A stretch of 64,000 nucleotides of DNA from AP-15 sp963772965 (lineage in GTDB: Bacteria > Pseudomonadota > Alphaproteobacteria > ATCC43930 > CGMCC-115725). Under the pieces are notes generated by a model. It worked only from the letters and a program-made list of their open reading frames with translations. It did no database searches and was not told the origin of the DNA. The stretch lies in contig CAVYZU010000011.1 of assembly GCA_963772965.1 (NCBI GenBank), positions 558,001 through 622,000 of the forward strand, given 5' to 3'. The position numbers and the translations under genes were made by a program. This document shows positions 1-10,140 of the stretch, one piece after another. Numbering within the stretch: the first letter of the stretch is position 1; the number at the start of each line of letters is the position of its first letter.

Positions 1-169
1 AGCAGTTGATGAAATCGACGGCGTGCATGCCGTCGATGCTGATCAGCAGCACCCGCTGAATGCCATTGCCAAACCCCCAACCGCCGTCACCCCCGGCGTG
101 GGCCGACGGGCCAGCCGAAGCCGCCAGCAGCCCCGCACCGAGTGCCGCACTTCGCCATAATATGGGCAT
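1..169 (-). CDS. Secreted phosphodiesterase / alkaline-phosphatase-superfamily protein (3' end outside window)
   Basis: Only the first 56 codons are in the window. Translation from the ATG at 169 gives a short signal peptide (alanine- and glycine-rich, probable cleavage near SAHA) followed by RVLLISIDGMHAVDF. An LLISIDG-type strand is typical of the metal-binding start of type I phosphodiesterase/nucleotide pyrophosphatase and related alkaline-phosphatase-fold enzymes, where the Asp binds metal. The protein is probably periplasmic or extracellular. It reads away from rsmA on the same strand, about 120 bases downstream of the rsmA stop. The family call rests on one motif plus the leader, so it is moderate; substrate cannot be told. 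Confidence 0.6.
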   Translation of the reverse strand, partial: MPILWRSAALGAGLLAASAGPSAHAGGDGGWGFGNGIQRVLLISIDGMHAVDFINC

Positions 170-287
170 TTTTTGCTCCGTTAACGCAAAAGCGGCGCGA
201 TCCTAGGCAAAAGGCCATGACACTTTCTTGACGTTTTAAGGAATGCTTTCAGGTATTTGGGTAGAATTTGGGGGACCTATGCTCTGG

Positions 288-1112
288 CTATGCTTCGGTC
301 AGCGCTCGGGCGAGCGCGCAAAACTCGGCAACCGTCAGTTCCTCGGCGCGGGCGGTCGGCGGTATCCCGGCGCGGGAAAGCAGCGCCTCTATCGGCAGGC
401 CAAGCGTCTGGAGGCTCGAGCGCAGCATTTTACGGCGTTGTCCGAAAGCGGCGGCGGTGATGCGTTCCAGCGTGGCCTTGGCAGCGGGGGCCAGCGGCTC
501 GGAGCGCGGCAGGAGGGATACGACGCTCGACGTCACTTTTGGCGGCGGGACGAAGGCGCGCGCCGGAACGTCGAATAGGATGCGCGGCTCCGCGAGCCAT
601 TGGGTCAAGACAGAGAGCCGTCCATAAGGTTTTGTGCGCGGGATCGCGGTCAGGCGCAGCGCCACTTCGCGTTGGAACATCAAGGTCAGGCGCTCGAATG
701 CAGTAATCCGGTCGAGCCAGCCGAGCAGTAATGGCGTCGCGATATTGTAGGGCAGGTTGGCGACGATCCTTCTCGGTGCAGCGGCCAGCGCGAGAAAGTC
801 AACACCAAGCGCATCGCCGGCGACGATCTCCAGCCGCTCCGGGTAGTCCATCGCAAGCTCGCCGAGTGCGGCAAGGCAGCGCGGGTCGCGCTCGATCGCG
901 ACGACATGCTGCGCACCTTCGGCCAGGAGCGCGCGGGTCAGGCCGCCGGGACCGGCACCGACCTCGATAATATTCGCCGTTGTCAGCGGGCCGGCGGCGC
1001 GGGCGATACGCCGCGTCAGGTTGAGGTCGAGGAGAAAATTCTGTCCGAGACGGCGCTGGGCAGCGATGCCATAGCGGGCGATGACTTCGCGCAATGGCGG
1101 CAGCGCCACCAC
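288..1112 (-). CDS. rsmA: 16S rRNA (adenine(1518)-N6/adenine(1519)-N6)-dimethyltransferase
   Basis: RsmA (KsgA) uses SAM to dimethylate two adjacent adenines in the 3' hairpin of 16S rRNA late in 30S assembly. The 274-aa product has QNFL at residues 24-27, the SAM loop GAGPGG at 52-57 and the catalytic NLPY at 119-122, and the length is normal. The start is GTG at 1112 (a tandem GTG-GTG), 16 bases after the pdxA stop. It is the last gene of the lptF-lptG-lptD-surA-pdxA-rsmA run, a linkage seen in many proteobacteria. The frame is intact. Confidence 0.97.
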   Translation of the reverse strand: MVALPPLREVIARYGIAAQRRLGQNFLLDLNLTRRIARAAGPLTTANIIEVGAGPGGLTRALLAEGAQHVVAIERDPRCLAALGELAMDYPERLEIVAGDALGVDFLALAAAPRRIVANLPYNIATPLLLGWLDRITAFERLTLMFQREVALRLTAIPRTKPYGRLSVLTQWLAEPRILFDVPARAFVPPPKVTSSVVSLLPRSEPLAPAAKATLERITAAAFGQRRKMLRSSLQTLGLPIEALLSRAGIPPTARAEELTVAEFCALARALTEA

Positions 1113-1128
1113 GGCGCCGACCCGCTGG

Positions 1129-2163
1129 TCAGGGATTGGCGTCGGCTCGCGCGCGGCGGGTACCCGCCATCTCCGCTGCCAGCCGCAATGCCGCGATCAG
1201 ACTGTCGGCGCGGGCGATCCCTTTTCCGGCGATCCCGAACGCCGTGCCGTGGTCCGGCGAAGTCCTCACAAAAGGCAACCCCAGCGTGACGTTGACGCCG
1301 CCATCAAAGTCGATCGTCTTGATCGGGATCAAGGCCTGATCGTGATACATGCAAAGTGCCGCGTCGTAAGATTGCCGCGCTGTGGCGTGGAACATCGTGT
1401 CGGCAGCGAGCGGTCCCCGCGCGTCGATCCCTTCGCACCGCAACGTCGTGATCGCCGGCTCGATGATCTCGATCTCCTCGCGGCCGAGTCCGCCGGCTTC
1501 CCCCGCATGCGGATTGAGTCCGGCGATCGCGAGCACCGGCTTTTCGATGCCGAAATCGGCCTGTAGCGCCGCAGCGGTGATCCGGCCGGTTGCGACAATC
1601 GCTTCCGAGGTCAGTGCATCGACCGCTCGGCGAAGCGCCAGATGAATCGTCACCGGCACCACCCTCAACTGCGGACAGACTAGCATCATAACCGGGGTGA
1701 GCCCGCTTCCGGCGAGTTCGGCGAGATATTCTGTGTGCCCCGGATGGCGAAACCCGGCGCGGTATAGGCTGTCCTTATGGATCGGATTGGTGACGATCGC
1801 GGCCGCCTGCCCGCGGCGGACATCATCGACGGCGGATTTAATCGATCCGATAATCGCCGGCGCGTCGGCAGGATCCGGCTCTCCTGGTCGACCACGCGGG
1901 CGGACGGCGACTGGTATTACCGGAAGCGCCGAAGCGAAAATATCGAGTGCGGCGCCGGGCGCCTCGATCGCTCGAACCGGCACCGACCAGCCAAGCCGGG
2001 CGGCGAGTTCGCTCAAGCGGCCGGGATCGTCTCTGACGTAAAACGGCGGGAGCCGGTCAGCTCGGCACAGCCATGCCTTGAGGGCGATTTCGCCGCCGAT
2101 CCCGGCGGGCTCGCCCATCGTCAAGGCGAGCGGCAAAGCCGTGAGATGCTCAGACCCGGACAT
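1129..2163 (-). CDS. pdxA: 4-hydroxythreonine-4-phosphate dehydrogenase
   Basis: PdxA oxidises 4-phosphohydroxy-L-threonine with NAD(P)+ in the DXP-dependent pathway to pyridoxal phosphate. The start chosen is the ATG at 2163, which gives 344 aa and puts the conserved LTMGEPAGIG strand at the N-terminus. An upstream in-frame start at 2226 would add 21 unrelated residues. Metal-binding motifs HPGHTEYLAELAG, NPHAGE and YHDQALIPIK are present. The 5' end overlaps the surA stop by 14 bases, which suggests translational coupling, and rsmA follows by 16 bases. Length is normal and the frame is intact. Confidence 0.96.
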   Translation of the reverse strand: MSGSEHLTALPLALTMGEPAGIGGEIALKAWLCRADRLPPFYVRDDPGRLSELAARLGWSVPVRAIEAPGAALDIFASALPVIPVAVRPRGRPGEPDPADAPAIIGSIKSAVDDVRRGQAAAIVTNPIHKDSLYRAGFRHPGHTEYLAELAGSGLTPVMMLVCPQLRVVPVTIHLALRRAVDALTSEAIVATGRITAAALQADFGIEKPVLAIAGLNPHAGEAGGLGREEIEIIEPAITTLRCEGIDARGPLAADTMFHATARQSYDAALCMYHDQALIPIKTIDFDGGVNVTLGLPFVRTSPDHGTAFGIAGKGIARADSLIAALRLAAEMAGTRRARADANP

Positions 2164-3512
2164 CGACAAACGCGGCGCGTCGTAAATCTCGTAAATAGCG
2201 CTGCGCCAGCATATCGACGCGGCCACGCATCAGGCTTTCGGCCACGTCGTCGCGCGTCGGGACGACGGTCTTTTCCTGATTTTTACTGCACACCATGATA
2301 ACCCCGACACCGTTCCTTTGCAGGATCGGTTGCGACGGCTGCCCGATACCCAACGCCAGCACCGTGTTGCGCATCCCCGGCGCAATCTGGTTGAGCCGCA
2401 AATCACCCTGGCTTGACAGTTGTGACGCCTCTTTGCCGATCCGCGCCATGTCGTCGCAGTTCTTCGCCTCATTCCTGACGCTCTCTGCCCGCGCGATCGC
2501 GGCACGCCGCGCCTCATCGCTGGCCTGCGGAGGCAACGGAATCACGACCTGCACGATATGCATCATAGTGTCGTCCTCGCTCGGCGCTCCGCCGGCGCCG
2601 CGCCGGTCGAGAACCAGCAGCAGATAGTAGCCGCCGGGCGCACGAATGGGCGGCGACAGCTCGCCCGGGCGCATATCTGCCACCGCCTTGGCCAAAGGCG
2701 GGCTCAGTTCATCGGGATGAACCCAGCCGATGTCGCCGCCGACCGCCGCCGTCGCCGATTGCGAGAATTGCTGCGCCACGGCGGAAAAGCGCGCACCTTG
2801 CTTCATCTGCGCAATCAGCCGATCGGCAACTTGACGAATTTCGTCATCCTGGCTCGGGCGATCGACGGCGAGAAAGATTTCGGCGAACTCTTGCCTCTGG
2901 CGTCTTTTCGTTTTGCTTGAGGCGTTTCATGGCGGCGTCAATCTCTTCGTCCGAGACCGGGTCGGTATCCGCCGCCATCTGCCGAATTAGCTTGGCCCAC
3001 ACGATCGATGCCGTGACCTGGCTTATCAAAGCGCTCCGTTCGATGCCACTGGATTTGAGCACCTCGTACAGCTGATCAGCGGTTAATTTGTTCTGCTGGG
3101 CAATCGAGTTAACCGCCTTATCGATTTCCTGTTGAGAAGCAGTGACGTTCTTGCGTTTTGCTTCCTGCATCTCCAGCTTCTCGTCGACAAGAGTGCGCAA
3201 AACCTGAGCCGCCAATCGCTTGTGCGCCTCGGGCGTGTCCGGGACCGCCGTCGACAAGGCAATCATACGGATGCGCGAACTCAGATCACCTACCGAGATC
3301 ACGTCGTCATTGACGACTGCGGCGATCTTCGTCTCGGGATAGCCGTGCGGCGGCGGTTGTTCGGCCGGTGCACGCCGCTGCGACAGAGACGGAGAGGTCG
3401 TGGGCGCCTCGAGGACGCGCGGGGAGGCCGCTGGCGCCGCCGCAGATGTCGTCGCAAGGGCCGCGACGGTGGCAGCGACGATCGGCGACATAAACCACCG
3501 AACAACGGCCAT
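2150..3512 (-). CDS. surA: Periplasmic peptidyl-prolyl isomerase/chaperone SurA (frameshifted in this sequence)
   Basis: SurA is a periplasmic chaperone for outer-membrane beta-barrel proteins, including LptD encoded just upstream. From the ATG at 3512 there is a signal peptide (TM-like segment ending in alanines), the SurA N-terminal domain (IAAVVNDDVISVGDLSSRI) and then a parvulin PPIase region. The homologous reading switches frame near 2895: the first frame runs on to a stop at 2844 with unrelated residues, while the second frame reads EIFLAVDRPSQDDEI and continues to 2150. The span is 1363 bases (3n+1), so one extra base, perhaps a G in the GAGGCAAGAG stretch, would explain it. Either a real lesion or a consensus error; an otherwise well-kept chaperone gene favours error. 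Confidence 0.85.
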
Positions 3513-3631
3513 GAACCAATGCTCAAGACCACCGGCGCCGGCGGTTCTACACCGCGCCGCCGCCGAGCGCCCGATTGGCGTTGGCTGACAATTACGAAAC
3601 GCCAACCCCAAAGCAGATAGCCGAGTGACAT

Positions 3632-6007
3632 TCATTGTGTGGTTCCGCCAAATGACGCAACATTACCACCGATTTCGCCGATGTTCTTAAACACAACGCT
3701 GAACAGCACGGAGTAACCTGGGGTAACCGCACCGTTGCGGATCCCCGACTGGGTAAGCGCACCGACAAAAGCCATGCATTCGTCCTGATAGATCGCCGAA
3801 ATGGTAGCGTAAATGCTGCTATTGCCCGCGGTCGTCGTCAGCACACCATTTACGATGTTGGAGCTCGCGCTGAGATTGAGGGTCTCGCTTCCCTGCAGGG
3901 TCCAATACCGCGTCAACTTCGCCGTGACGTTAAAAGCAAGCTGTTCCTGCTTGCCATAGAGTACCGTTTGCCCGGTCGTCGGATTGGTGACCACGTCGCT
4001 TGGGGTCTGCGCCGGAATAAGAATATAGGTGCCGCCGACCTTCAGATTTTGCGGTCCGACATTCGCTGAAGCCAGCTGTTCCCGGTAGGCGAGAGTCGTG
4101 CCGTCGAGGCGATATCGATAGATCAGATCGAGATACGAACTAGGCTGCAGCACAACGCGGCCGACAACGTCGGACAATCGATTGAACGCGCCTGATCCTG
4201 GGGGCAGGAAGGGGTTGACCTCGGCGCGATAGCTCTGGCCAACGATGGCCCGGTAGCTGCCGCCGTTGTTGTCGTAAACGCCGAGCTTCAGGCCGTAATC
4301 GGCGCGCTGCCCGGTGTCGAGTATGTCGTAGCCGGCGAGGCGATCGGGACGAAACAGCAACGAATCGTTGTAGTCGAACGAGAGGCTGTCCTCATCGGGG
4401 ATCTTGCGCTGGTTGCCACCGTTGGGCGCAGCATAGACCCCGGCGATGGGTTCGATCACCGGCGTCAGAAAACCGGGGTGGATCAGTGGGAAACTCCAGG
4501 TCAGCCCGACCTGCGGGAACACCCGGCCGGTCACAAAATTCGGGTTGATCGGCTCGGCTGCCGGCATTCCGTCAACCGGGAAATAGGCCGAGGGCAGATC
4601 GGGGTTCGACACCGGGCTCAAATCGTTGATCCAATAACCGTCGCCGCGAGCGCTTGCGTAAAGCTTGTACTGACTACCGATTCCGTCCCGGAACGTCGCA
4701 TCCCACGCGCTGCCGAGCGACACCCGCCGGGTCTGCGTACCCTCTTGGCGGACAATGTCCAGGAGGTTGGCATTGAGGTTCCACCGTCCGCCAAGCGCAT
4801 CCGGCTCGCTCTGCCAATTGCGATTGATGACCGGCATCACGATCGGCTGGGTCGAAACCCCGAGCCCGGGCACCAGCGGCTGAAAGGCATAGGCGTCGAC
4901 GTCGGTCGACGAGCGCAGCCCAAAGCCTTCGACAAAAGCGCGACTGATTTCGGCGTTCAACGGCGGATTTCCGAAGCCGAACTGCAGCAGATAGCTCTGA
5001 TCTGAGGTGCGCTGCACGTCGAGGCCGGTCCGCCAATCCGGAGTGATGTCAAAGATGCTTGTCGAGTTGATGTTGCCGCGCAATTGGCCACCGCTCAGCT
5101 CTGCGGTATTCGGGTTGCTGTAATTGATGCTGCCCAGGGCATCGATCGAGCCGTTGCCAAATTGCTGGCGATATTCGGATTCGAAGACCGGCCCCGCCTT
5201 GCTCGTGATGCGCGGCACAAAGGTGATGTCCTTGTCGGGTCCGAGCACCAAGAAATACGGGATGCTAATATTGGCGCCGGTCGAGCTGGAGCCGCCGAAC
5301 GACGGGGTCAGAAAACCGGTGGCGCGCTTCACCGATGGGTCAGGCATCGACAGATAAGGAATATAAAAGATCGGCCAGCCATCGATCTCCATTGTCGTGT
5401 CGCGCATTTCGATCAGCTTGAACTCTCTATCGTCGTCGATCTGGCGGGCGACGAACTGCCACGCCGGCGGCGCGCTCGGGTCGTTGCGGCACAGGTCGCA
5501 CGGCGAATAGACAGCGCGCCGCAACTCGATCCGATTTTTGTTGGTCAAACGCGCCGTATTCGCGGCTAAGCGCGAGCGGTCGGTCAGCAACATGCGCACG
5601 CTCTCGGCAAAGCCGTCTCCCATCGCTTTGCGAAGCTCGAGGTAATCGGCAAACACGATTTCGCCGGTGGGTTGCGACAGGCTGACATGCCCCGACGCCG
5701 TAACCGTATCGGTTCGCGCGTTATAGGTCACCGTGTCTGCCAGCAGCACATCGCCATTCTGCGACAGCTCGACATTGCCGCGAGCAATCGTCAAACCGAG
5801 GTCTTCGTTGTGTTCGAGTTCGTCGGCGCGCAAGACGATCGGCGCGTTCTGGTTCTGCTGGGGTGATCGGGAGATGCCGAACTGTGCTGCCGCCGGGAAG
5901 ACGATGGCGACAGCCATCGCCAGCCCTAGCAATGCTGCAATCAGCGGCAGCGATGAACCGATCCGAAACCTACCCTGCCGGCGGTAGAGCCCCGGCCACC
6001 GCGTCAT
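3632..6007 (-). CDS. lptD: LPS-assembly protein LptD (OstA)
   Basis: LptD is the outer-membrane beta-barrel that inserts lipopolysaccharide into the outer leaflet. The start is ATG at 6007, overlapping the lptG stop in a TGATG arrangement; longer in-frame starts have no LptD-like sequence. The 791-aa product has a signal/TM segment ending in PAAAQFG, the periplasmic OstA jellyroll (VLRADELEHNEDLGLTIARG), a CDLC pair near residue 180 and a long barrel region rich in aromatic strands. One further Cys lies near the C-terminus (YQDECMAF), so the disulphide pattern differs in detail from E. coli. surA follows, as is usual. Confidence 0.96.
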   Translation of the reverse strand: MTRWPGLYRRQGRFRIGSSLPLIAALLGLAMAVAIVFPAAAQFGISRSPQQNQNAPIVLRADELEHNEDLGLTIARGNVELSQNGDVLLADTVTYNARTDTVTASGHVSLSQPTGEIVFADYLELRKAMGDGFAESVRMLLTDRSRLAANTARLTNKNRIELRRAVYSPCDLCRNDPSAPPAWQFVARQIDDDREFKLIEMRDTTMEIDGWPIFYIPYLSMPDPSVKRATGFLTPSFGGSSSTGANISIPYFLVLGPDKDITFVPRITSKAGPVFESEYRQQFGNGSIDALGSINYSNPNTAELSGGQLRGNINSTSIFDITPDWRTGLDVQRTSDQSYLLQFGFGNPPLNAEISRAFVEGFGLRSSTDVDAYAFQPLVPGLGVSTQPIVMPVINRNWQSEPDALGGRWNLNANLLDIVRQEGTQTRRVSLGSAWDATFRDGIGSQYKLYASARGDGYWINDLSPVSNPDLPSAYFPVDGMPAAEPINPNFVTGRVFPQVGLTWSFPLIHPGFLTPVIEPIAGVYAAPNGGNQRKIPDEDSLSFDYNDSLLFRPDRLAGYDILDTGQRADYGLKLGVYDNNGGSYRAIVGQSYRAEVNPFLPPGSGAFNRLSDVVGRVVLQPSSYLDLIYRYRLDGTTLAYREQLASANVGPQNLKVGGTYILIPAQTPSDVVTNPTTGQTVLYGKQEQLAFNVTAKLTRYWTLQGSETLNLSASSNIVNGVLTTTAGNSSIYATISAIYQDECMAFVGALTQSGIRNGAVTPGYSVLFSVVFKNIGEIGGNVASFGGTTQ

Positions 6008-7107
6008 CACCCGTCTTCCAAATGCAGCAAGGTCGAGATGCCAAAGATCAGGCTGACCCCGGTCGGGGTCCAGGCGGCGAGCGCCACCGGCACTTTGTCC
6101 GAGATGCCGAGGGCGAAAACAATGTTCGATACTACGAAAAGGATAAACCCGCTCGCCACGCCGCCGACGATCATCAACGTCGCACCGCCGCGTCGCTGCA
6201 TCCGAAGGCTGAAAATAGCGGCGATCAAGACCATCGAACAAAGCAAAAACGGACGGGCGAGCAGGACGTCGTAATGCAGCCGATGCCGTTGCGCCGGAAA
6301 TCCCGACCGCTCAAGCAGTTCGATAAAGCCGGGCAGATCCCAAAAGGACATCGTGTCCGGTGAGGCAAAGCTCTGTTCGATTTTGCGGGGGGTCAACTGG
6401 GTCGGCAACTGCCACTGAGCAAAAGCCTCGGGCGGCTTGTCCGGACGCCAGCGGACGCCGTCTTCGATCAGCCAGTTGCCGGTTTCGAGATGCGCAGCCC
6501 GGGCATCGATTCGCGACGTGAACCTCGTATGATCATCGAAGAAAAAGATCGACACATTGTCGAGCAGCCGATCGGGCGAGGCGAATTTGCCCCCGTGGAT
6601 AATTATCTGATCGCCGGTCCGGTCGCTCTGACGAAGCCAGAAACCCGCATTCGACAATAGCGTATCGCTCGGACCGCCACCGCCGAGGATTTGGGCATCG
6701 AGCTTTTCAAAGGCTGCGGCGGCTCGTGAAGCAAGCGGGTTGAAGATCGTCACGGCGACGACGCCGATTAGTAATGCCACGAGCGCCGCCGGCGTCAGAA
6801 ATTGCCATACCGAGACGCCGGCGGCGCGCACGATGACAAGCTCGTTGTTGCGCGTCAGTCGCCAAAAGGCGAGCATCGTTCCGAACAGGACAGCAAACGG
6901 CAGCACGTCTTGCGCAGTCTGAGGCGACTGCAGCGCCGCCATTTCGAACAACACCCCCAGCGTTGCCTGTACCTTTGACCCGCCGCGGCGAATCAACTCG
7001 ATGTAGTCGGCCAGAAACGTTATGACCGCCATCGTTCCGAAAACACCGCAGAACCAAAGGAAAAAATGACGGGCGATATAGGCGAACAGGGTTTTCCCGA
7101 GGTGCAT
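6007..7107 (-). CDS. lptG: LPS export ABC transporter permease LptG
   Basis: LptG is one of the two inner-membrane permeases of the LptB2FG exporter, which lifts LPS onto the periplasmic LptC/LptA bridge. The start is ATG at 7107 (MHLGKTLFAYIARHFF), giving 366 aa, rather than an upstream in-frame ATG at 7191 inside lptF. It has the YjgP/YjgQ layout: three membrane segments, a periplasmic beta-jellyroll (about residues 130-250), then three more membrane segments. It lies 28 bases after lptF and overlaps lptD, so the three genes probably share one transcript. The LptB ATPase is not in the window. Confidence 0.95.
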   Translation of the reverse strand: MHLGKTLFAYIARHFFLWFCGVFGTMAVITFLADYIELIRRGGSKVQATLGVLFEMAALQSPQTAQDVLPFAVLFGTMLAFWRLTRNNELVIVRAAGVSVWQFLTPAALVALLIGVVAVTIFNPLASRAAAAFEKLDAQILGGGGPSDTLLSNAGFWLRQSDRTGDQIIIHGGKFASPDRLLDNVSIFFFDDHTRFTSRIDARAAHLETGNWLIEDGVRWRPDKPPEAFAQWQLPTQLTPRKIEQSFASPDTMSFWDLPGFIELLERSGFPAQRHRLHYDVLLARPFLLCSMVLIAAIFSLRMQRRGGATLMIVGGVASGFILFVVSNIVFALGISDKVPVALAAWTPTGVSLIFGISTLLHLEDG

Positions 7108-7135
7108 GCCCGGCGCCTCGCCAGCAAAACGGATG

Positions 7136-8257
7136 TTAGTGCGCGCGGGCGGCCGCAAAAGCCGGCCAGCGAACACCAAAGCGGATCCCACGATGCTGCA
7201 AAATCATCAAGCCAACCACAAACGGTAACAGGTTAATCACGTACATAAGCGGGATCGCCTGTTCAAAGCGAGCCGCCAGATTATTGACGCCGAGGCTGGC
7301 CGTCTGGAACAAGAACGCCACGCCGACCGCGAGCATAACGCGGTTGGCCTGCCCGCGGCGACTGAACTGGCCGGGAAGCAAACAGGCAAGAGGAATCAAC
7401 GAAAAGCCGAGAACCGACAGCGGGACCAATATTCGTTGATGGGCTTCCATAATGAAGCTGCGCCGGATCACCATGTCATGGGTCTTCGGGAACAGCAGCT
7501 CTCCCAGAAAGCGTTCTTCTGCCCCGCGAAAGCGCACCCCTGGGGCATCCTGCAAGCTGCCGAGATCGAGTGTATAGCGTTGGAAGGTCAGAACCGAGAG
7601 TTTGCGAGTTTGCGGGTCGAATTGCTGCCGGTTCCCGTTCACCATCACTATCCGCGAGCCGGCGGGCGTGTCGACAAACGCGGCACGCTCGGCAAGGATG
7701 GTAACCGGTCGTTGTGGGTCGCGGTTGTCGTTGATCAGCAATCCGACGACGTCCCCGTTGGCGTCGCGATTGCGGATGTAAATCGTCAGCTTGTCCGAGA
7801 CCGTCGTAAAGGTCCCCTCTTGGATCAGGCTCGAGACAAAACGGTTGCGGATTTCGAACTGCAAGTCTTTGAACGCTTGGCTGGTTACCGGCAGGACATA
7901 AAGCGACAGGCTCATCAAGATCGCAAATGCGATTGCGGCCAGAAGCAGAACCGGCCGGGTGAGGGACATCGGACCCAATCCCGCCGCGCGCATGACGACG
8001 AGCTCGCTCTCGGTGGTCAACCGGTTGAAGGTGAGCAACACCGCGATAAAGACACCGATCGGCAGCACGATGTCGAGAAACCGCGGCAGGATCAGAAGCG
8101 CCAAGTAAAGGAAGACATCGAGAGACAAGCCGCGGTTTACGATCAGATCGATCAGCGGAAGCGACTGGGCAAGCCAAACCGCCGCACTGAGCGCCGCCGT
8201 CACGAAAATCATGACGCCCAAGCACTGCCGTAAGATATATCGGGTCAGGCCGTTCAT
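7136..8257 (-). CDS. lptF: LPS export ABC transporter permease LptF
   Basis: LptF pairs with LptG in the inner-membrane LPS exporter. The start is ATG at 8257 (MNGLTRYILRQ), giving 373 aa; this N-terminus is the usual amphipathic YILRQ-type start of the family. Membrane segments flank a periplasmic domain (about residues 130-260) as in LptG. It heads the lptF-lptG-lptD-surA-pdxA-rsmA run. About 200 bases separate it from the divergent glycosyltransferase gene, so the promoter should lie in 8258-8461; no clear consensus -35/-10 pair was picked out there. Confidence 0.95.
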   Translation of the reverse strand: MNGLTRYILRQCLGVMIFVTAALSAAVWLAQSLPLIDLIVNRGLSLDVFLYLALLILPRFLDIVLPIGVFIAVLLTFNRLTTESELVVMRAAGLGPMSLTRPVLLLAAIAFAILMSLSLYVLPVTSQAFKDLQFEIRNRFVSSLIQEGTFTTVSDKLTIYIRNRDANGDVVGLLINDNRDPQRPVTILAERAAFVDTPAGSRIVMVNGNRQQFDPQTRKLSVLTFQRYTLDLGSLQDAPGVRFRGAEERFLGELLFPKTHDMVIRRSFIMEAHQRILVPLSVLGFSLIPLACLLPGQFSRRGQANRVMLAVGVAFLFQTASLGVNNLAARFEQAIPLMYVINLLPFVVGLMILQHRGIRFGVRWPAFAAARAH

Positions 8258-8461
8258 CGACGCACGATCATAGGCAGGCGGGCCGGCATCGGCCAGAGCC
8301 ATCCGTCTCCTACCCGGAGATCAACGGCTGTGGGGTTATGGTCAGGCGCGCCGCCAGCAACGGCCCGTTCGCAATCCGGTAGGAGTGTCTTGGCATTTTC
8401 AGCTCGCTCGGCGGGACGGACCCAGCCGACAACGTCGCCCCGTGCGAAATCGTCGCCTACA

Positions 8462-9997
8462 ATGGACCAGCCGGCTGTCCCTCTCACGGGCGCAACAGCG
8501 CCGGGTCGCGCCAGCTTGGAACGACTTTTCGTTTTTTCGGCGGATACCTGGCCGAATCGGCCAATTGCTGCCGTCATGGCGGCCCTGGTACTGCTGACGG
8601 TGTTACGGCTGGCGCTGGCTGCTTCGCTGCCGCTGACACCGGACGAGGCCTATTACTGGGTTTGGTCGCGTGCGTTGGCGCCGGGCTACCCCGATCATCC
8701 TCCGATGGTCGCGCTGTGGATCCGCGCTGGAATGTGGATCGCTGGTGATAACGCATTCGGCATCCGGCTATTCGGGCCGCTTTCAGCGGTCCTCGGCTCG
8801 GTGGTGCTGTGGGATACCGCAGAACGCCTGCTGCCCGATCGGAACGCCGGCGTATGGGCGGTCTTGGTGCTGAACGCGATGCTGCTGACCGGCGCCGGAT
8901 CGATTCTCTCAACACCCAATTCGCCCTTGCTGTTGTTCTGGACCTTGGCGCTGTGGGCGATGGCGCGGATCATTGCCGGGGGCTCCGCGACGTGGTGGCT
9001 CGCGGTCGGGCTGTTCGTCGGCCTGGCCATGACAAGCAAGTATACCGCGGCGCTGCTGGCATTCGGCGTCGCGCTGTGGCTGATTGCGGCAGGGCGACCA
9101 TGGCTGGCGCGGCGTGAGCCCTACATCGGCGCAGTGTTGGCGCTGATCGTCGTCGCGCCGATGTTGTGGTGGAACGCCAACCATGGATGGGTCAGTTTTT
9201 TGCGACAAGGCGGGCGAACCGGCAACTGGTCGCCGGATCGGGCGCCGCAATTTCTGCTCGAGCTGATCGGCGGGCAGATCGCCCTCGCCACACCGCTGAT
9301 TTTTCTGCTCTGCGCTGGGGGAATGGCGCTGGCGGCGCGTGCTGCCTGGCTTAAACGGGATCCGGCCTGGAGCTTGCTCGCGATCCTCGGCTTGTTCCCC
9401 GCGCTGGTCTTCCTCCAACATGCGATTGGAGATCGGGTTCAACCGAATTGGCCCGCCGTCATCTATCCTGCCGCGGTGATCGCGGCGGCGGGATTGAGCG
9501 GCGGATTTTGGCGCCGCCTGCGCCTTTCGGCGATTGTGCTCGGCCTGTTGATGACCGGCGCCGTCTATGTGCAGGCGGGATTTATGCCGCTGGCGCTACG
9601 GGCCAAGCTCGACCCGATCGCGCTGCAGATGTCCGGTTGGCCCGGCCTCGCCGCGGCTGTCGAGGATGCCCGCCGCACTATCGGTGCCAGCTTTGTAGCA
9701 GCCGACAATTACGGGCTCGCCGCGGAACTGGCCCGCCAACTCCCAGCGGGTGTGCCGGTGATCGCCATCGGACCGCGCTGGTCGAGCTTTGACCTGCCGC
9801 CAGCCGCGGTTGACGGAATGATCGGCCTCCTAGTGCAATCCGAGCATCACGCCACACCAATCTGGAGCGGGGGCGAGCTGATCGGAACAGTCACGCGCGA
9901 GAGCCGCGGCGGCCCGGTTGAAAGATACCGGCTCTACCGGGCCCGCTCCGATCATTCGACGAGCGCGGTGGTTCTGCCGCGTCCGCCGGGCCTATAA
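8462..9997 (+). CDS. ArnT-like membrane glycosyltransferase (GT39/PMT family)
   Basis: Predicted polytopic glycosyltransferase that would transfer a sugar from a polyprenyl-phosphate donor to an envelope acceptor, for instance lipid A or a protein, on the periplasmic side. From the ATG at 8462 the protein is 511 aa, with one membrane segment followed by the LTPDEAYYW motif; Asp61-Glu62 match the acidic pair in the first periplasmic loop of PMT/ArnT enzymes. Many further hydrophobic segments follow, then a soluble C-terminal domain. An earlier in-frame ATG at 8330 gives a non-hydrophobic, low-complexity extension and is disfavoured. It is divergent from the lpt operon, which fits a role in LPS or envelope modification. 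Acceptor unknown. Confidence 0.85.
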   Translation: MDQPAVPLTGATAPGRASLERLFVFSADTWPNRPIAAVMAALVLLTVLRLALAASLPLTPDEAYYWVWSRALAPGYPDHPPMVALWIRAGMWIAGDNAFGIRLFGPLSAVLGSVVLWDTAERLLPDRNAGVWAVLVLNAMLLTGAGSILSTPNSPLLLFWTLALWAMARIIAGGSATWWLAVGLFVGLAMTSKYTAALLAFGVALWLIAAGRPWLARREPYIGAVLALIVVAPMLWWNANHGWVSFLRQGGRTGNWSPDRAPQFLLELIGGQIALATPLIFLLCAGGMALAARAAWLKRDPAWSLLAILGLFPALVFLQHAIGDRVQPNWPAVIYPAAVIAAAGLSGGFWRRLRLSAIVLGLLMTGAVYVQAGFMPLALRAKLDPIALQMSGWPGLAAAVEDARRTIGASFVAADNYGLAAELARQLPAGVPVIAIGPRWSSFDLPPAAVDGMIGLLVQSEHHATPIWSGGELIGTVTRESRGGPVERYRLYRARSDHSTSAVVLPRPPGL

Positions 9998-10140
9998 TCT
10001 ACAGCGAGAGCGGGGTTGACGGTTCCAACTGGGCGAGAATTGCGCTTAATCGAGCACCATGACGCTTGATAAGGCAGCCTGCGCTGGTGTGATGAACCGG
10101 AGAAGCCCGACAGTCGAGCCGCCGCTTCTGGCAAGCTTCT